This document shows, in pieces, positions 1 to 13,915 of a DNA stretch of 64,000 nucleotides. The DNA is from Neobacillus sp. OS1-2 (lineage in GTDB: Bacteria; Bacillota; Bacilli; Bacillales; Cytobacillaceae). Every line of letters begins with the position of its first letter. Position 1 is the first letter of the stretch. A model generated the notes under the pieces. That model saw nothing but the letters and a program-made list of their open reading frames with translations. It did no database searches and was not told where the DNA came from. Made by a program: the position numbers and the translations under genes. The stretch covers positions 3,562,001 to 3,626,000 of the forward strand of contig NZ_CP133265.1 of assembly GCF_030915505.1 (NCBI RefSeq), written 5' to 3'.

Positions 1-82
1 AACAAACGAATATTTGGAATTTGAAGCACCACTTCCAGAGGATTTCGAACGATTGCTTGAACAGCTACAAAATAATCGTTGA
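1..82 (+). CDS. rluD: RluD-type 23S rRNA pseudouridine synthase, C-terminal end only
   Basis: The open frame begins at base 2 and reads 26 residues to a TGA at 80-82. The tail contains FEAPLPEDFERLLEQL, which resembles the C-terminus of RluD/YlyB-type pseudouridine synthases. In Bacillus this gene lies directly upstream of pyrR, which supports the call. The catalytic domain is outside the window, so the function rests on the tail and the neighbourhood. The stop codon overlaps the -35 box of the pyr promoter. Confidence 0.75.
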   Translation, partial: TNEYLEFEAPLPEDFERLLEQLQNNR

Positions 83-107
83 CGTATGCGTAAAATTACA
101 GTAAGAT
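79..107 (+). promoter_or_regulatory. Sigma-A-type promoter of the pyr operon
   Basis: TTGACG at 79-84, a 17-base spacer and TAAGAT at 102-107 match the vegetative consensus well. Transcription would start near 114, just upstream of the first PyrR attenuator. The -35 box overlaps the stop codon of the upstream gene. Confidence 0.75.
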
Positions 108-113
108 AACAAT

Positions 114-805
<692 letters not shown>

Positions 806-927
806 ATAGCTGCCCTTTTAATTGCAGTCCCGTGAGGCTGACAAAGGGGAAAAGAGCCGTTGAATTTTTTCATGCGCGGCATTTTCTGAACCCTCTTTGT
901 ACCTTAACGGACAATGAGGGTTTTTTT
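806..927 (+). promoter_or_regulatory. PyrR-binding attenuator 2 (pyrR-pyrP)
   Basis: The PyrR loop core GTCCCGTGAGGCTGACAAAG lies at about 827-846. The terminator has CCCTC-T-TTGT at 891-900 pairing with ACAA-T-GAGGG at 911-920, followed by seven T residues. It lies between pyrR and pyrP, as in B. subtilis, and should down-regulate pyrP and everything distal to it. Confidence 0.9.
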
Positions 928-979
928 ATTGAATAAAGCAGAAACTAAACCAAATAAAAATATAACAGGGGAGATTACC

Positions 980-2290
980 ATGAATAACAAACCTATCCTA
1001 GACGTATCAGATAAACCAAAACTATCTCAGTGGCTTACTTTAAGTATCCAGCATTTATTCTCCATGTTTGGGGCCACCATCCTTGTTCCATATCTAGTCG
1101 GCTTGAGTCCGGCAATTGCCCTTATTTCAAGCGGGCTTGGCACTCTGGCGTTTATATTGATAACAAAAGGGAAGGTTCCGGCTTACCTAGGATCATCCTT
1201 TGCCTATATTATTCCGATCAAACTTCTTAATGAAGCTGGCGGGCCCGGTGCTGCAATGGTTGGGACATTCTTAGCCGGACTTGTGTATGGAATTATCGCT
1301 CTTATTATTAGTAAGGCAGGATACCGCTGGATTATGAATCTGCTCCCGCCAATTGTAGTTGGACCTGTTATTGTAGTAATCGGCTTATCTGTTGCAAGTA
1401 CAGCAGTAGGAATGGCTATGAATAACCCAGCAGGAAATTATAGTATGCTTCATTTCTCAGTTGCCTTGGTTACGCTCATTGCCACCATCATTTTCTCGAT
1501 TTTTGCCAAAAAGATATTAAGTATAATCCCAATATTAGCTGGAATCATTATTGGTTACATTTACGCATTAATCGTCGGAATCGTCGATTTCCAACCGGTA
1601 TTGAAGGCCGATTGGTTTGAAATGCCGGAGTTTGTCATTCCGTTTGTCACGTATAAAGTGAAAATCACTTGGGATATTTTCTGGTTAATGGTGCCAGTCG
1701 CAGTGGTTACCATCTCTGAACATATCGGCCATCAGTTAATCCTTAGTAAAGTAGTTGGGCGTGACTATATTAAAAATCCAGGCCTGCATCGCTCCATTCT
1801 TGGTGATGGGACAGCAACTATTATTTCGGCGTTGATTGGCGGACCGCCAAAAACAACGTATGGAGAAAATATCGGTGTTCTTGCCATTACGCGGGTTTAT
1901 AGTGTATATGTACTGGCAGGTGCTGCAGTTTTGGCTGTGATCTTCGGATTTATCGGAAAAATTACAGCGTTAATCCAAACGATTCCTACCCCGGTTATGG
2001 GTGGTGTCTCGATCCTGCTATTCGGAATTATTGCCTCATCGGGCTTAAGAATGTTAGTCGATAGTAAAATTGATTTTGATGATAAACGAAACTTGGTTAT
2101 CTCTTCGGTTATTCTTGTCATCGGACTTGGCGGAGCTATTCTTAAGCTTCCATTTAAAGATATTCAAATTCAAGGAATGGCTTTAGCTGCTATCTTAGGG
2201 GTAGTGTTAAACCTTATTCTTCCTGGTAGACAACCGGTAAGTGATAATATGTTTGAAGAGGAAGTAAACGAAAACCAAAAAACTGCATAA
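980..2290 (+). CDS. pyrP: PyrP: uracil permease (NCS2 family)
   Basis: This integral membrane protein of 436 residues imports uracil, probably in symport with protons. It is strongly hydrophobic, with about 12-14 predicted membrane spans. It has the nucleobase transporter motif SEHIGHQ near residue 250 and an NCS2-like stretch GGPPKTTYGENIGV near 290-305. The ATG at 980 follows AGGGGAG and leaves the leader terminator outside the gene; longer upstream frames would translate that terminator. It is the second gene of the pyr operon, so uptake and de novo synthesis are controlled together by PyrR. UraA is an equivalent name. Confidence 0.95.
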   Translation: MNNKPILDVSDKPKLSQWLTLSIQHLFSMFGATILVPYLVGLSPAIALISSGLGTLAFILITKGKVPAYLGSSFAYIIPIKLLNEAGGPGAAMVGTFLAGLVYGIIALIISKAGYRWIMNLLPPIVVGPVIVVIGLSVASTAVGMAMNNPAGNYSMLHFSVALVTLIATIIFSIFAKKILSIIPILAGIIIGYIYALIVGIVDFQPVLKADWFEMPEFVIPFVTYKVKITWDIFWLMVPVAVVTISEHIGHQLILSKVVGRDYIKNPGLHRSILGDGTATIISALIGGPPKTTYGENIGVLAITRVYSVYVLAGAAVLAVIFGFIGKITALIQTIPTPVMGGVSILLFGIIASSGLRMLVDSKIDFDDKRNLVISSVILVIGLGGAILKLPFKDIQIQGMALAAILGVVLNLILPGRQPVSDNMFEEEVNENQKTA

Positions 2291-2413
2291 TGAGGAAACC
2301 TTTTAACTTAGTCCAGAGAGGCTTAGAAGGGTGTTAAGCTTGAACCATCCTGTTTGTGTGATGGTTTAGGCTGGAATCAATGCACCCTGAATGTTGTTCA
2401 GGGTGCCTTTTTT
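2291..2413 (+). promoter_or_regulatory. PyrR-binding attenuator 3 (pyrP-pyrB)
   Basis: The PyrR loop core AGTCCAGAGAGGCTTAGAAG lies at about 2310-2329. The terminator is GCACCCTGA at 2382-2390 pairing perfectly with TCAGGGTGC at 2398-2406, followed by a T run. It controls pyrB through pyrE. Confidence 0.9.
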
Positions 2414-2438
2414 ATGCAAAAACGGGAGGCGGAAAAGG

Positions 2439-3383
2439 ATGATACATCATTTACTGACCACAAATGAATTGAAGATAGAGGAAATTTATCAACTACTTGA
2501 GGATTCTAGAAGATTTTCTGAAGGGATGGTCTGGAGGCCGGAACAGCAAATGTATGCAGCCAACCTCTTTTTTGAAGCAAGCACAAGGACAAAATGCAGT
2601 TTTGAAGTAGCGGAAAGAAGATTAGGCTTTGGGGTAATCCCTTTTGAAGTAGAAACCTCTAGTGTCCAAAAAGGGGAGACACTTTACGATACTGTCAAAA
2701 CCTTGGAATCGATTGGAGTAAATACGATCGTTATTCGCCATAAGCAGGATCGGTATTTTGACAATCTTGTTGGAAGAGTGAATATCCCGATTTTGAACGG
2801 CGGGGATGGCTGCGGGCATCACCCGACGCAGTCGCTCCTTGACCTATTAACCATTCAGCAAGAGTTTGGACAATTTGAAGGCCTGAAAATTGCAATAATT
2901 GGGGATATCAGCCATAGCAGAGTGGCACGTTCTAATGCTGATGCGTTAACAAGACTTGGAGCAGAGGTTATTTTCTCTGGGCCGGAGGAATGGTTTGATT
3001 ATCATAGTTTGAATTCAACAAAATTCAGGCCAATTGATGAGGCCATTAGAGAAGCGGATGTGGTAATGCTCCTTAGGGTTCAGCATGAACGCCATCAAAG
3101 GAAGGGAAGCTTCACCGCCTCCGAGTATCACCGTCAATATGGCCTTACGTTAGAAAGAGAGCGGCAAATGAAACCAAATAGCATTATTATGCATCCTGCA
3201 CCAGTAAATCGGAATGTTGAAATTGCTGATAGTCTCGTAGAATGTGGGCGTTCAAGAATCTTTAAACAGATGGAGAATGGCGTATTTGTCAGGATGGCAG
3301 CCTTAAAACGCTCAATCGAAAGTTTACTAGGAGGGAATCAATATGAAACTACTTATTCAGAACGCAAAATACATAGCATCTAA
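2439..3383 (+). CDS. pyrB: PyrB: aspartate carbamoyltransferase catalytic subunit
   Basis: The enzyme condenses carbamoyl phosphate with aspartate, the committed step of UMP synthesis. The carbamoyl-phosphate motif [13 protein letters not shown] lies at about residues 45-57, and [11 protein letters not shown] near 250 is the usual C-terminal active-site segment. The ATG at 2439 is nine bases after GGGAGG and downstream of the leader terminator. The product is 314 residues, slightly longer than the usual 300-310, because the frame runs 41 bases into pyrC. No regulatory PyrI gene is present, as is normal for Bacillus. Confidence 0.96.
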   Translation: MIHHLLTTNELKIEEIYQLLEDSRRFSEGMVWRPEQQMYAANLFFEASTRTKCSFEVAERRLGFGVIPFEVETSSVQKGETLYDTVKTLESIGVNTIVIRHKQDRYFDNLVGRVNIPILNGGDGCGHHPTQSLLDLLTIQQEFGQFEGLKIAIIGDISHSRVARSNADALTRLGAEVIFSGPEEWFDYHSLNSTKFRPIDEAIREADVVMLLRVQHERHQRKGSFTASEYHRQYGLTLERERQMKPNSIIMHPAPVNRNVEIADSLVECGRSRIFKQMENGVFVRMAALKRSIESLLGGNQYETTYSERKIHSI

Positions 3384-4629
3384 TGGACAATCGGATGTGA
3401 CCGATCTTTTAATCGAAAATGGAATGATTACAAGACTTGAGAAGCAGATTCAAGCAGACGCTGACCGCAAAATAGACGCAGCCGGAATGATTGTCTCACC
3501 AGGATTCATCGACCTTCATGTGCATCTTCGTGAACCAGGCGGCGAGAAAAAAGAAACCATCGCAACCGGAACAATGGCAGCTGCAAAAGGTGGGTTTACC
3601 ACGGTTGCCACCATGCCAAATACCCGACCGGTGCCTGACACCAAAAACAATATGGACGACTTACAAAAGCGGATTAAGGAGACGGCCCATGTTCGTGTTT
3701 TACCTTATGCTTCGATTACCACGAGACAATTGGGTCAGGAATTAACGGATTTTGAGGTTTTGAAAAATGCTGGGGCATTCGCTTTTACGGATGATGGGGT
3801 TGGTGTTCAATCAGCCAATATGATGCTCGAGGCGATGAAAAAAGCTGCCGCCATTAAGATGACCATTGTAGCCCATTGCGAAGAGAATACTTTAATCAAT
3901 AAAGGCTGTGTACATGATGGTTTATTCGCAAAACAGCATCATTTAAATGGAATTCCGTCTGTATGTGAGTCAGTCCAAATTGCCAGAGATGTACTGCTTG
4001 CTGAAGCGACAGGGTGCCACTACCATGTTTGCCATGTCAGCACGAAGGAGTCCGTTCGAGTAATTAGAGATGCGAAGAGGGCAGGTATCCACGTGACTGC
4101 GGAAGTCACACCGCACCACCTAGTCCTCACACAAGATGATATCCCAGGACTTGATGCGAATTTTAAAATGAACCCACCGCTAAGGGATGTGGCTGATCGT
4201 GCCGCTTTAATTGAAGGACTCTTGGATGGAACAATCGATTTCATTGCTACCGATCATGCCCCGCACACGCAAGAAGAAAAAAGCGAAGGAATGGAGTTGG
4301 CACCGTTCGGAATTGTAGGATTTGAGACAGCCTTCCCGCTCCTCTACACACACTTTGTATTAAAAGGGATTATCTCTTTGGAACAATTAATTGGATTTTT
4401 AACACATAAGCCGGCTGAAAGCTTTTCTCTTCCATATGGAAAAATGGAAGTAGGAGCACCTGCTGATCTTGTTCTCTTAAATTTAGAGGCAGAGGACGAA
4501 ATTAATCCCGCAAAATTTCTATCAAAAGGAAAAAATACACCATTCACTGGCTGGAAATGCAAGGGCTGGCCGGAGATGACAATTGTAAACGGTAAGATAG
4601 TTTGGGAAAAAGGAAGTGTAACAGCATGA
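3343..4629 (+). CDS. pyrC: PyrC: dihydroorotase (class I)
   Basis: This 428-residue zinc amidohydrolase cyclises carbamoyl aspartate to dihydroorotate. The metal-binding [10 protein letters not shown] motif puts the HxH histidines at residues 59 and 61, and the C-terminal ATDHAPHT motif lies near residue 304. The ATG follows GGAGGG inside the 3' end of pyrB, so the two genes overlap by 41 bases and are probably translationally coupled. Its TGA overlaps the carA start codon (ATGA). Confidence 0.96.
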   Translation: MKLLIQNAKYIASNGQSDVTDLLIENGMITRLEKQIQADADRKIDAAGMIVSPGFIDLHVHLREPGGEKKETIATGTMAAAKGGFTTVATMPNTRPVPDTKNNMDDLQKRIKETAHVRVLPYASITTRQLGQELTDFEVLKNAGAFAFTDDGVGVQSANMMLEAMKKAAAIKMTIVAHCEENTLINKGCVHDGLFAKQHHLNGIPSVCESVQIARDVLLAEATGCHYHVCHVSTKESVRVIRDAKRAGIHVTAEVTPHHLVLTQDDIPGLDANFKMNPPLRDVADRAALIEGLLDGTIDFIATDHAPHTQEEKSEGMELAPFGIVGFETAFPLLYTHFVLKGIISLEQLIGFLTHKPAESFSLPYGKMEVGAPADLVLLNLEAEDEINPAKFLSKGKNTPFTGWKCKGWPEMTIVNGKIVWEKGSVTA

Positions 4630-5738
4630 AAGCACAGCTAATTTTAGAAGATGGAACGATCTTTATCGGAGATGGCTTTGGCAGTCATATGGATACGATT
4701 GGTGAAGTTGTTTTTAATACAGGAATGACAGGGTATCAAGAAATTCTGTCAGATCCTTCCTATTGCGGGCAAATCGTTATGCTTACCTACCCGTTAATCG
4801 GAAATTACGGGATCAACCGTGATGATTTTGAATCCATTCAACCCGCGGTTAAGGGGTTTATTGTCAAAGAAGTTACGGATTTCCCTTCTAATTGGCGCAG
4901 TGAATTTACACTTGATGAATATTTTAAGATGAAAAGAATTCCCGGAATTGCAGGGATTGATACGAGGAAACTGACGAGGATTATCCGTCAGCATGGAACA
5001 TTAAAAGGTGCCATTTGCAGTACCGATCGGGACCCATATGAGGTTATCAGCAGATTGAGACAGACAAAGCTTCCAATTGACCAAGTCAGAACAGTCTCAA
5101 CAAAAAATCCTTATCCAAGCCCAGGACGAGGTCATCGGATTGTTGTTGTTGATTTTGGGATGAAACACGGTATTTTACGAGAACTGAATTTGCGCGGGTG
5201 TGATGTTGTTGTTGTGCCATACCATACAACTGCTGACGAAATTCACCAGCTAAGACCAGATGGAATCATGCTGACAAACGGACCTGGAGATCCGAAAGAT
5301 GTACCGGAAGCCATTCATATGATAAAACAGGTGCTGGGGAAAATACCGATCTTTGGAATCTGCTTAGGGCATCAATTATTCGCGCTTGCGTGCGGGGCAA
5401 ACACAATCAAAATGAAGTTTGGTCATCGTGGTTCAAATCATCCTGTTAAGGAATTGGCTACCGGCAAAGTGGCCATTACTGCACAAAACCACGGATATAC
5501 AGTAGAGGAAGAATCATTACATCAAACGAGATTAGCGGTTACACAAATAGCATTAAATGATGGATCGATAGAGGGCCTAAAACATTTAGATTATCCAGCC
5601 TTTACAGTCCAATACCATCCAGAAGCATCACCGGGGCCTGAGGATGCAAACAATTTATTTGAACAGTTTCTATCCATGATTGATGCCGAGAAAGAGAAAC
5701 AGGAGGGAAAAGCAGCATGCCAAAACGTACAGATATAA
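4626..5738 (+). CDS. carA: CarA/PyrAA: carbamoyl-phosphate synthase, small (glutaminase) subunit
   Basis: This 370-residue subunit hydrolyses glutamine and passes ammonia to CarB. The N-terminal small-subunit domain ends near residue 170. A class I glutamine amidotransferase domain follows, with FGICLGHQ giving the nucleophile Cys246 and [11 protein letters not shown] carrying the catalytic His and Glu. The start ATG at 4626 overlaps the pyrC stop; a frame-compatible upstream ATG at 4602 would add eight residues inside pyrC and is not favoured. It overlaps carB by 22 bases. In Bacillus this is the pyrimidine-specific synthase, also called PyrAA. Confidence 0.96.
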   Translation: MKAQLILEDGTIFIGDGFGSHMDTIGEVVFNTGMTGYQEILSDPSYCGQIVMLTYPLIGNYGINRDDFESIQPAVKGFIVKEVTDFPSNWRSEFTLDEYFKMKRIPGIAGIDTRKLTRIIRQHGTLKGAICSTDRDPYEVISRLRQTKLPIDQVRTVSTKNPYPSPGRGHRIVVVDFGMKHGILRELNLRGCDVVVVPYHTTADEIHQLRPDGIMLTNGPGDPKDVPEAIHMIKQVLGKIPIFGICLGHQLFALACGANTIKMKFGHRGSNHPVKELATGKVAITAQNHGYTVEEESLHQTRLAVTQIALNDGSIEGLKHLDYPAFTVQYHPEASPGPEDANNLFEQFLSMIDAEKEKQEGKAACQNVQI

Positions 5739-8700
5739 ACTCCATTTTAGTGATCGGTTCAGGACCCATTGTCATTGGTCAGGCTGCAGAATTTGATTAT
5801 GCCGGCGCACAGGCATGTATCGCTTTAAAAGAGGAAGGATACCGGGTTATCCTCGTCAATTCCAATCCTGCGACCATTATGACTGACGCAGAGATGGCAG
5901 ATGCGGTTTACATTGAACCATTAAACGTAGACTTCGTCAGCAGAATTATTCGTAAAGAACGACCTGATGCATTAGTCGCTACACTCGGCGGTCAGACAGG
6001 TTTGAACCTTGCCGTGGAACTTGCAAAATCAGGAGTTCTGGAAGAGTGTGAAGTTGAAATTTTAGGGACGAAGCTTTCGGCAATTAATCAAGCGGAGGAT
6101 CGCGAATTATTCCGCAGCTTAATGAATGAATTAAATGAACCTGTTCCGGACAGTGAAATAATCCATGAATTGGATGAAGCGAAGGCATTTGTTGAAAAAA
6201 TCGGCTTCCCGGTAATTGTCCGTCCAGCCTTTACACTTGGCGGAACCGGCGGCGGGATCTGTAATAGTCCTGAAGAATTAGAGGAGATTGTATTAAGCGG
6301 CCTAAAGAATAGCCCTGTACATCAATGTTTACTAGAAAAAAGTATTGCAGGCTTTAAAGAAATTGAATATGAGGTCATGCGTGATTCTGCCGATAACGCA
6401 ATTGTCGTATGTAATATGGAAAATATTGACCCAGTTGGTGTTCATACTGGAGATTCCATCGTTGTTGCACCGAGCCAAACCTTAAGTGACCGTGAGTATC
6501 AGCTATTACGAAATGTTTCCCTTAAAATCATTCGTGCCTTAGGAATTGAAGGTGGATGTAATGTCCAGCTTGCATTAGATCCGGATAGTTTTAAATACTA
6601 TATAATTGAAGTAAATCCAAGGGTTAGTCGTTCATCGGCACTTGCATCCAAAGCCACAGGATATCCAATTGCGAAACTGGCTGCCAAAATTGCCGTAGGC
6701 TTAACACTTGATGAGATGCTTAATCCGGTAACGGGAAAAACATATGCATGCTTTGAACCGGCACTAGATTATATTGTGACCAAGATCCCACGCTGGCCAT
6801 TTGATAAATTCGAGTCAGGCAACCGCTCGCTTGGAACTCAGATGAAGGCTACGGGTGAGGTCATGGCAATTGGCAGAACCTTTGAAGAATCCTTGCTTAA
6901 AGCCATTCGTTCACTTGAAGTCGGGGTTCATCATTTTGCATTAAATGGAGCAGACAAAATTGATAATGAATTACTTGAAAAAAGAATTCATAAAGCAGGG
7001 GATGAACGTCTCTTTTATATTGCGGAAGCCTTAAAGCGAGGGATTTCGATTGATACCATTCATCAATGGAGCAAAATTGATCTCTTTTTCCTAAAGAAAA
7101 TGGAAGGGATTGTGGAACTGGGAGTGAAACTTGAAGCCCATCCATTGGATAGTGGACTCCTCTACGATGCAAAGCAAAAAGGTTTTTCCGATCATATATT
7201 AGCGGAGCTTTGGAATAAAACAGAAATAGAAATCTATAATTTGCGGAAGGATTTAGGTATCCAGCCTGTTTATAAAATGGTAGACACATGCGCGTCAGAA
7301 TTTGAGAGCGAAACACCTTATTATTATGGGACGTATGAAGAGGAAAATGAATCAGTTGTGACTGATAAGACTAGTGTGGTTGTACTTGGCTCCGGCCCCA
7401 TCCGAATCGGCCAAGGGATTGAGTTTGATTATGCGACAGTCCATTCCGTTCAAGCAATTAAAGAGGCTGGCTATGAGGCAATTATCATAAACAATAATCC
7501 GGAAACTGTCTCAACTGATTTCAGTATTTCCGATAAGCTCTATTTTGAACCGCTGACAATTGAAGACGTTATGCATATTATCGATTTAGAAAAACCAATT
7601 GGTGTGGTCGTACAATTTGGCGGGCAGACGGCTATTAATCTAGCAGCAGATTTAGTGAAACATGGGGTAAAAATACTAGGAACAAGTCTTGAAGATGTAG
7701 ACCGTGCGGAGGACAGAGATAAGTTTGAACAAGCATTAGAAGAATTAAATGTACCGATGCCGCTTGGGAAAACAGCCTTATCTGTAGAAGAAGCAGTCAC
7801 AATCGCAGATGAAATTGGTTACCCAGTTTTAGTCCGCCCATCATACGTTCTAGGCGGACGGGCAATGGAAATTGTCTATCAAGAGCAAGAATTGCTGCAG
7901 TACATGGAAAATGCCGTGAAAATTAATCCAGAACACCCAGTTTTAATAGATCGTTATTTAACAGGGAAAGAAATCGAAGTGGATGCCATTTGTGACGGGG
8001 AGAATGTATTAATTCCGGGGATTATGGAGCATATTGAACGGGCCGGGGTCCATTCTGGTGATTCCATTGCCGTTTATCCTCCGCAGACACTTTCAGATGA
8101 AGTAAAGCAAACACTTGCCGAGTATACGGAAAAGTTAGCAAAAGGGTTAAATATTATCGGTCTGTTAAATATTCAGTATGTCTTATCAGAGTCCCAAGTC
8201 TATGTGCTGGAAGTGAACCCACGATCAAGCCGGACCGTACCGTTTTTGAGTAAAATAACCAATGTGCCAATGGCAAAAATAGCGACAAAGGCCATTCTAG
8301 GAATATCGCTAGAAAAACAAGGATATCAGTCAGGACTTGTCCCAGAAAAAAGCGGCGTATATGTCAAAGTCCCTGTCTTCTCTTTTGCGAAACTAAAAAG
8401 TGTCGATATTACCTTAGGACCGGAAATGAAATCTACTGGTGAAGTAATGGGGAAAGATATCACGCTTGAAAAGGCATTATATAAAGGCCTAATTGCTTCT
8501 GGAATGAACGTTCAACGATTCGGCACGGTATTGTTCACCATTGCTGATAAGGATAAGGAAGAAGCTTTAAAACTTGCGGAAAGATTTGCGGCTAATGGCT
8601 ACCGTCTAATGGCAACAAGCGGGACAGCTTCTGTCTTAGAGTCAGCCGGATTGAAAGTAAAGGTTGTTGGAAAAATTGGTTCAGTGGGTCAAACATTATT

Positions 8701-8919
8701 GGATGTCATTCATAGCGGGGACGTTCAATTTATCATCAATACGCTGACAAAAGGAAAACAGCCGGAGAGAGACGGCTTTAGAATCCGCCGAGAAGCAGTT
8801 GAAAATGGGGTCCCGTGTTTAACATCATTAGATACAGCAGATGCGATATTGAAAGTGGTAGAGTCGATGAACTTTTCCGCAGAAGCGATGGGTTCGGTAG
8901 CTAAGGAGGCAGTCCTTGT

Positions 8920-8923
<4 letters not shown>
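5717..8923 (+). CDS. carB: CarB/PyrAB: carbamoyl-phosphate synthase, large subunit
   Basis: This 1068-residue subunit makes carbamoyl phosphate from bicarbonate, ammonia and two ATP. Two homologous ATP-grasp halves are visible. The first begins [20 protein letters not shown] and the second, near residue 555, begins [19 protein letters not shown]. Each half has its own RPS/RPA-LGG ATP-binding motif. The last 130 residues form the MGS-like domain, which in this family is the site of allosteric control by UMP and PRPP. The length is normal and no frame break is seen. The stop overlaps pyrK by four bases. Confidence 0.97.
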
Positions 8924-11315
<2,392 letters not shown>

Positions 11316-11319
<4 letters not shown>

Positions 11320-11963
11320 AACAGAAAATAGCTGAAAAATTATTAGAAATCAATGCCGTGGCGCTAAGCCCGCAGGAGCCATTTACTTGGGCATCAGGTC
11401 TTAGGTCCCCTATTTATTGTGATAATCGCCTTACCTTGTCATTTCCCGCAGTAAGAAGGGAAATTGCTGCAGGATTGCGGAACCTAATCCTAGAAAACTT
11501 TCCGGGAACAGGAGTAATTGCCGGAACGGCAACAGCAGGAATTCCGCATGCTGCTTGGGTCAGTGAACGAATGGATTTGCCGATGTGTTATGTCCGCTCG
11601 AAAGCAAAAGGTCATGGCAAAGGAAATCAGATTGAAGGAAAAGTGGAACAAGGTCAAAAGGTTGTCGTTGTTGAAGACCTAATATCAACAGGCGGCAGTG
11701 TCATTACAGCAGTACAAGCCTTAAGAGAAGCAGGCTGTGAAGTGCTTGGGGTGGTATCTATTTTTACCTATGGGCTTGAAAAGGGAAAACAGTTACTTAA
11801 TGAAGAGGAAATTAAGACATATTCGCTAACGGATTTTTCAACATTAATTGAGGTAGCCATTTCAAAAGGGTATGTAAGCTCGAAGGACCAGGAAAGTTTG
11901 CTTTTATGGAGCAAAGACCCAGCAAATTGGAGTAAACAGTTCGAAGATGTAACACTGAAATAA
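11316..11963 (+). CDS. pyrE: PyrE: orotate phosphoribosyltransferase
   Basis: This 215-residue enzyme joins orotate to PRPP to form OMP. The PRPP-binding loop [13 protein letters not shown] lies at about residues 116-128, and the flexible-loop lysines KAKGHGKG lie near 90-97. The ATG at 11316 overlaps the pyrF stop and follows GGAGGGG. It is the last gene of the operon and is followed directly by a strong terminator. Confidence 0.96.
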
Positions 11964-11968
11964 CGTAA

Positions 11969-12002
11969 AAAGGATGTCCTAATCTTACCGGACATCCTTT
12001 TA
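11969..12002. terminator. Bidirectional terminator between pyrE and rqcH
   Basis: AAAGGATGTCC at 11969-11979 pairs perfectly with GGACATCCTTT at 11990-12000. There are A residues on the left arm and T residues on the right, so it can end transcripts from both convergent genes. Confidence 0.85.
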
Positions 12003-12003
12003 C

Positions 12004-13716
12004 TTATTTTTTCATTAATTTCAAGACCAATTCCTCATTCGGCGTAATATAAACAGTCTGCTGGTTGTCATAAATAACAAACCCTGGTTTAGCGCCGCTG
12101 GGTTTTTTTACATACCGAACCTTCGTAAAATCCACGGGCACGGAGCTGGAATTACGGGCCTTACTGTAATAAGCAGCCAACACCGCTGCCTCTTTGATTG
12201 TTTCATCAGAAGGTTCTTTACTGCGAATCACAACATGTGAGCCGGGAATATCTTTTGTGTGCAGCCAAATTTCATCCCTAGCTGCCAGCTTATTGGTCAA
12301 ATAATCATTTTGCTTATTATTTTTTCCGACGATGATATCAGTGCCATCTGATGCAATAAAATGATCCAAGACTGGCTTGACATTGTGCGTTTTTTTGCCG
12401 TTTCGTTTCTTCCGTTCGCGAATATACCCGCCCTCAACAAGCTCTTCGCGGATTTCCTGAATATCCTTAGGGGAAGCCGCCTGGACTTGTTGCTGTAAGT
12501 TATCGAAGTAAGATACTTCAGCACGGGCTAGTTCGATTTGTTCTAAGACAACTGTAACAGCATTCTTCGCTTTTTGGTATTTTGAAAAATACTTTTGAGC
12601 ATTTTCTGAAGGTGACTTACGTGGATCAAGCGGAATGACAACTGTTCCACCAGATTCATCATAATAATCAAGCACTTCGATTTCCTTCATTCCTTTTTTT
12701 GCCACATAAAGATTAGCGGTTAACAGTTCCCCGTGACGCTGAAACTGCTCTGCCCGTGCGGCTTCTTTTAACGTCTCCTCAAGTTTACCAATTTTTTTCT
12801 CGTTTTTATCCTTTTCATTACTAATGAAACGTTCGATATCATTTCCTTGCTGTTTGACCCGGTCTCGTTCCGCTTTGCCAAAATAAAAACGATCAAGTAA
12901 TTCGCTAAGAGTGTGAAAGGTTTTATATTCCCCATGTAAATGCTCTAGTGGAAACAGATAAAATGAGTCCCTTCCATTAGCAGTTATAATGGAAGGAGTG
13001 ATATCTTCGGCCGCTATTTTTTTTATCAAACGGACAAATGTCTCTGGCACAGTCGTTTGATTTGCAAGGCCACTTAGAAAAATAACTTCCTTAGCGAAAA
13101 GCGGCGAGATTCCGGCAAAATGCTCCACAAGCTGGCGGTCAAGCTTCCCGCCAATAAAATCAATTGTCCGCAATACATCTTCTTCAACAGCCTCAAAGGG
13201 ATTAATCTTGTTTTGCGCCGGCGGAAAGATGTAAGGCTGACCCGGCATGATCGCCCTGTGACTATTCACGGCAAAAGAAACATGCTTAATACTATCAAGA
13301 ATGATATTTTTCGTTTTATCAATTAATACGATATTGCTATGGCGGCCCATTATTTCAACTATTAATTGTTTATTGCTAATATCTCCTATTTCATTCCGGC
13401 CCTTTATTTCAAAAATAATCATCCGGTCGTTTTCAACTTGATATAAATCCTCTAAGATGTGGCCTTCAATGTGCTTCCGAAGCAGCATGCAAAACATTGG
13501 CGGTTCACTAGGATTATCGTAGGCTTCGTTCGTGAGCTGCACCCGTGCATAACTAGGGTGTGCAGATAACAGCAGCTTTTGGTTCACTCCGTTTGCCCGG
13601 ATCGTCAGAATTACTTCGTTTTTATAGGGCTGATGAACTTTGGTGATTCGGCCGCCCTTCAAGGAACCGACAAGTTCATCGGCCATTGCTTTTGTAAATA
13701 AACCATCAAATGACAT
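12004..13716 (-). CDS. rqcH: RqcH (YloA/FbpA-like): NEMF-family ribosome quality control factor
   Basis: This 570-residue NFACT-family protein has an N-terminal NFACT-N domain ([16 protein letters not shown]), a helix-hairpin-helix region, a charged coiled coil near residues 280-430 and a C-terminal NFACT-R domain ([20 protein letters not shown]). B. subtilis RqcH recruits tRNA-Ala to stalled 50S subunits and adds alanine tails that mark proteins for degradation. The start is set at the fourth-codon Met because the first ATG lies inside the AAAGGATG ribosome binding site. The same family has been described as fibronectin-binding protein. In B. subtilis, cys genes separate it from pyrE; here it follows directly on the opposite strand. 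Confidence 0.93.
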   Translation of the reverse strand: MSFDGLFTKAMADELVGSLKGGRITKVHQPYKNEVILTIRANGVNQKLLLSAHPSYARVQLTNEAYDNPSEPPMFCMLLRKHIEGHILEDLYQVENDRMIIFEIKGRNEIGDISNKQLIVEIMGRHSNIVLIDKTKNIILDSIKHVSFAVNSHRAIMPGQPYIFPPAQNKINPFEAVEEDVLRTIDFIGGKLDRQLVEHFAGISPLFAKEVIFLSGLANQTTVPETFVRLIKKIAAEDITPSIITANGRDSFYLFPLEHLHGEYKTFHTLSELLDRFYFGKAERDRVKQQGNDIERFISNEKDKNEKKIGKLEETLKEAARAEQFQRHGELLTANLYVAKKGMKEIEVLDYYDESGGTVVIPLDPRKSPSENAQKYFSKYQKAKNAVTVVLEQIELARAEVSYFDNLQQQVQAASPKDIQEIREELVEGGYIRERKKRNGKKTHNVKPVLDHFIASDGTDIIVGKNNKQNDYLTNKLAARDEIWLHTKDIPGSHVVIRSKEPSDETIKEAAVLAAYYSKARNSSSVPVDFTKVRYVKKPSGAKPGFVIYDNQQTVYITPNEELVLKLMKK

Positions 13717-13915
13717 TGAAAACATCCTTTACTATCAAACTGATATAGCGTTCTACGCCCATTTTCCATACAACATATAAACTCATTATATCCTACTATG
13801 TAAAAATCTGTCCTAATTTACCCTTCAAAGACATTTTCAGATAGCATTTTTTTGGACGACCCTGAATAAGCTTTCCATAGGGCAAGTCTATTAAAGGGGG
13901 AAGTGAGATGGTCGG

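Noticed and set aside
6897-7316. 139-codon minus-strand frame inside carB
   Set aside because: It is fully inside a well-conserved gene in another frame, has no recognisable domain and no ribosome binding site. Other long reverse frames (for example in sdaAA, yloB, smc and ftsY) were rejected for the same reason.
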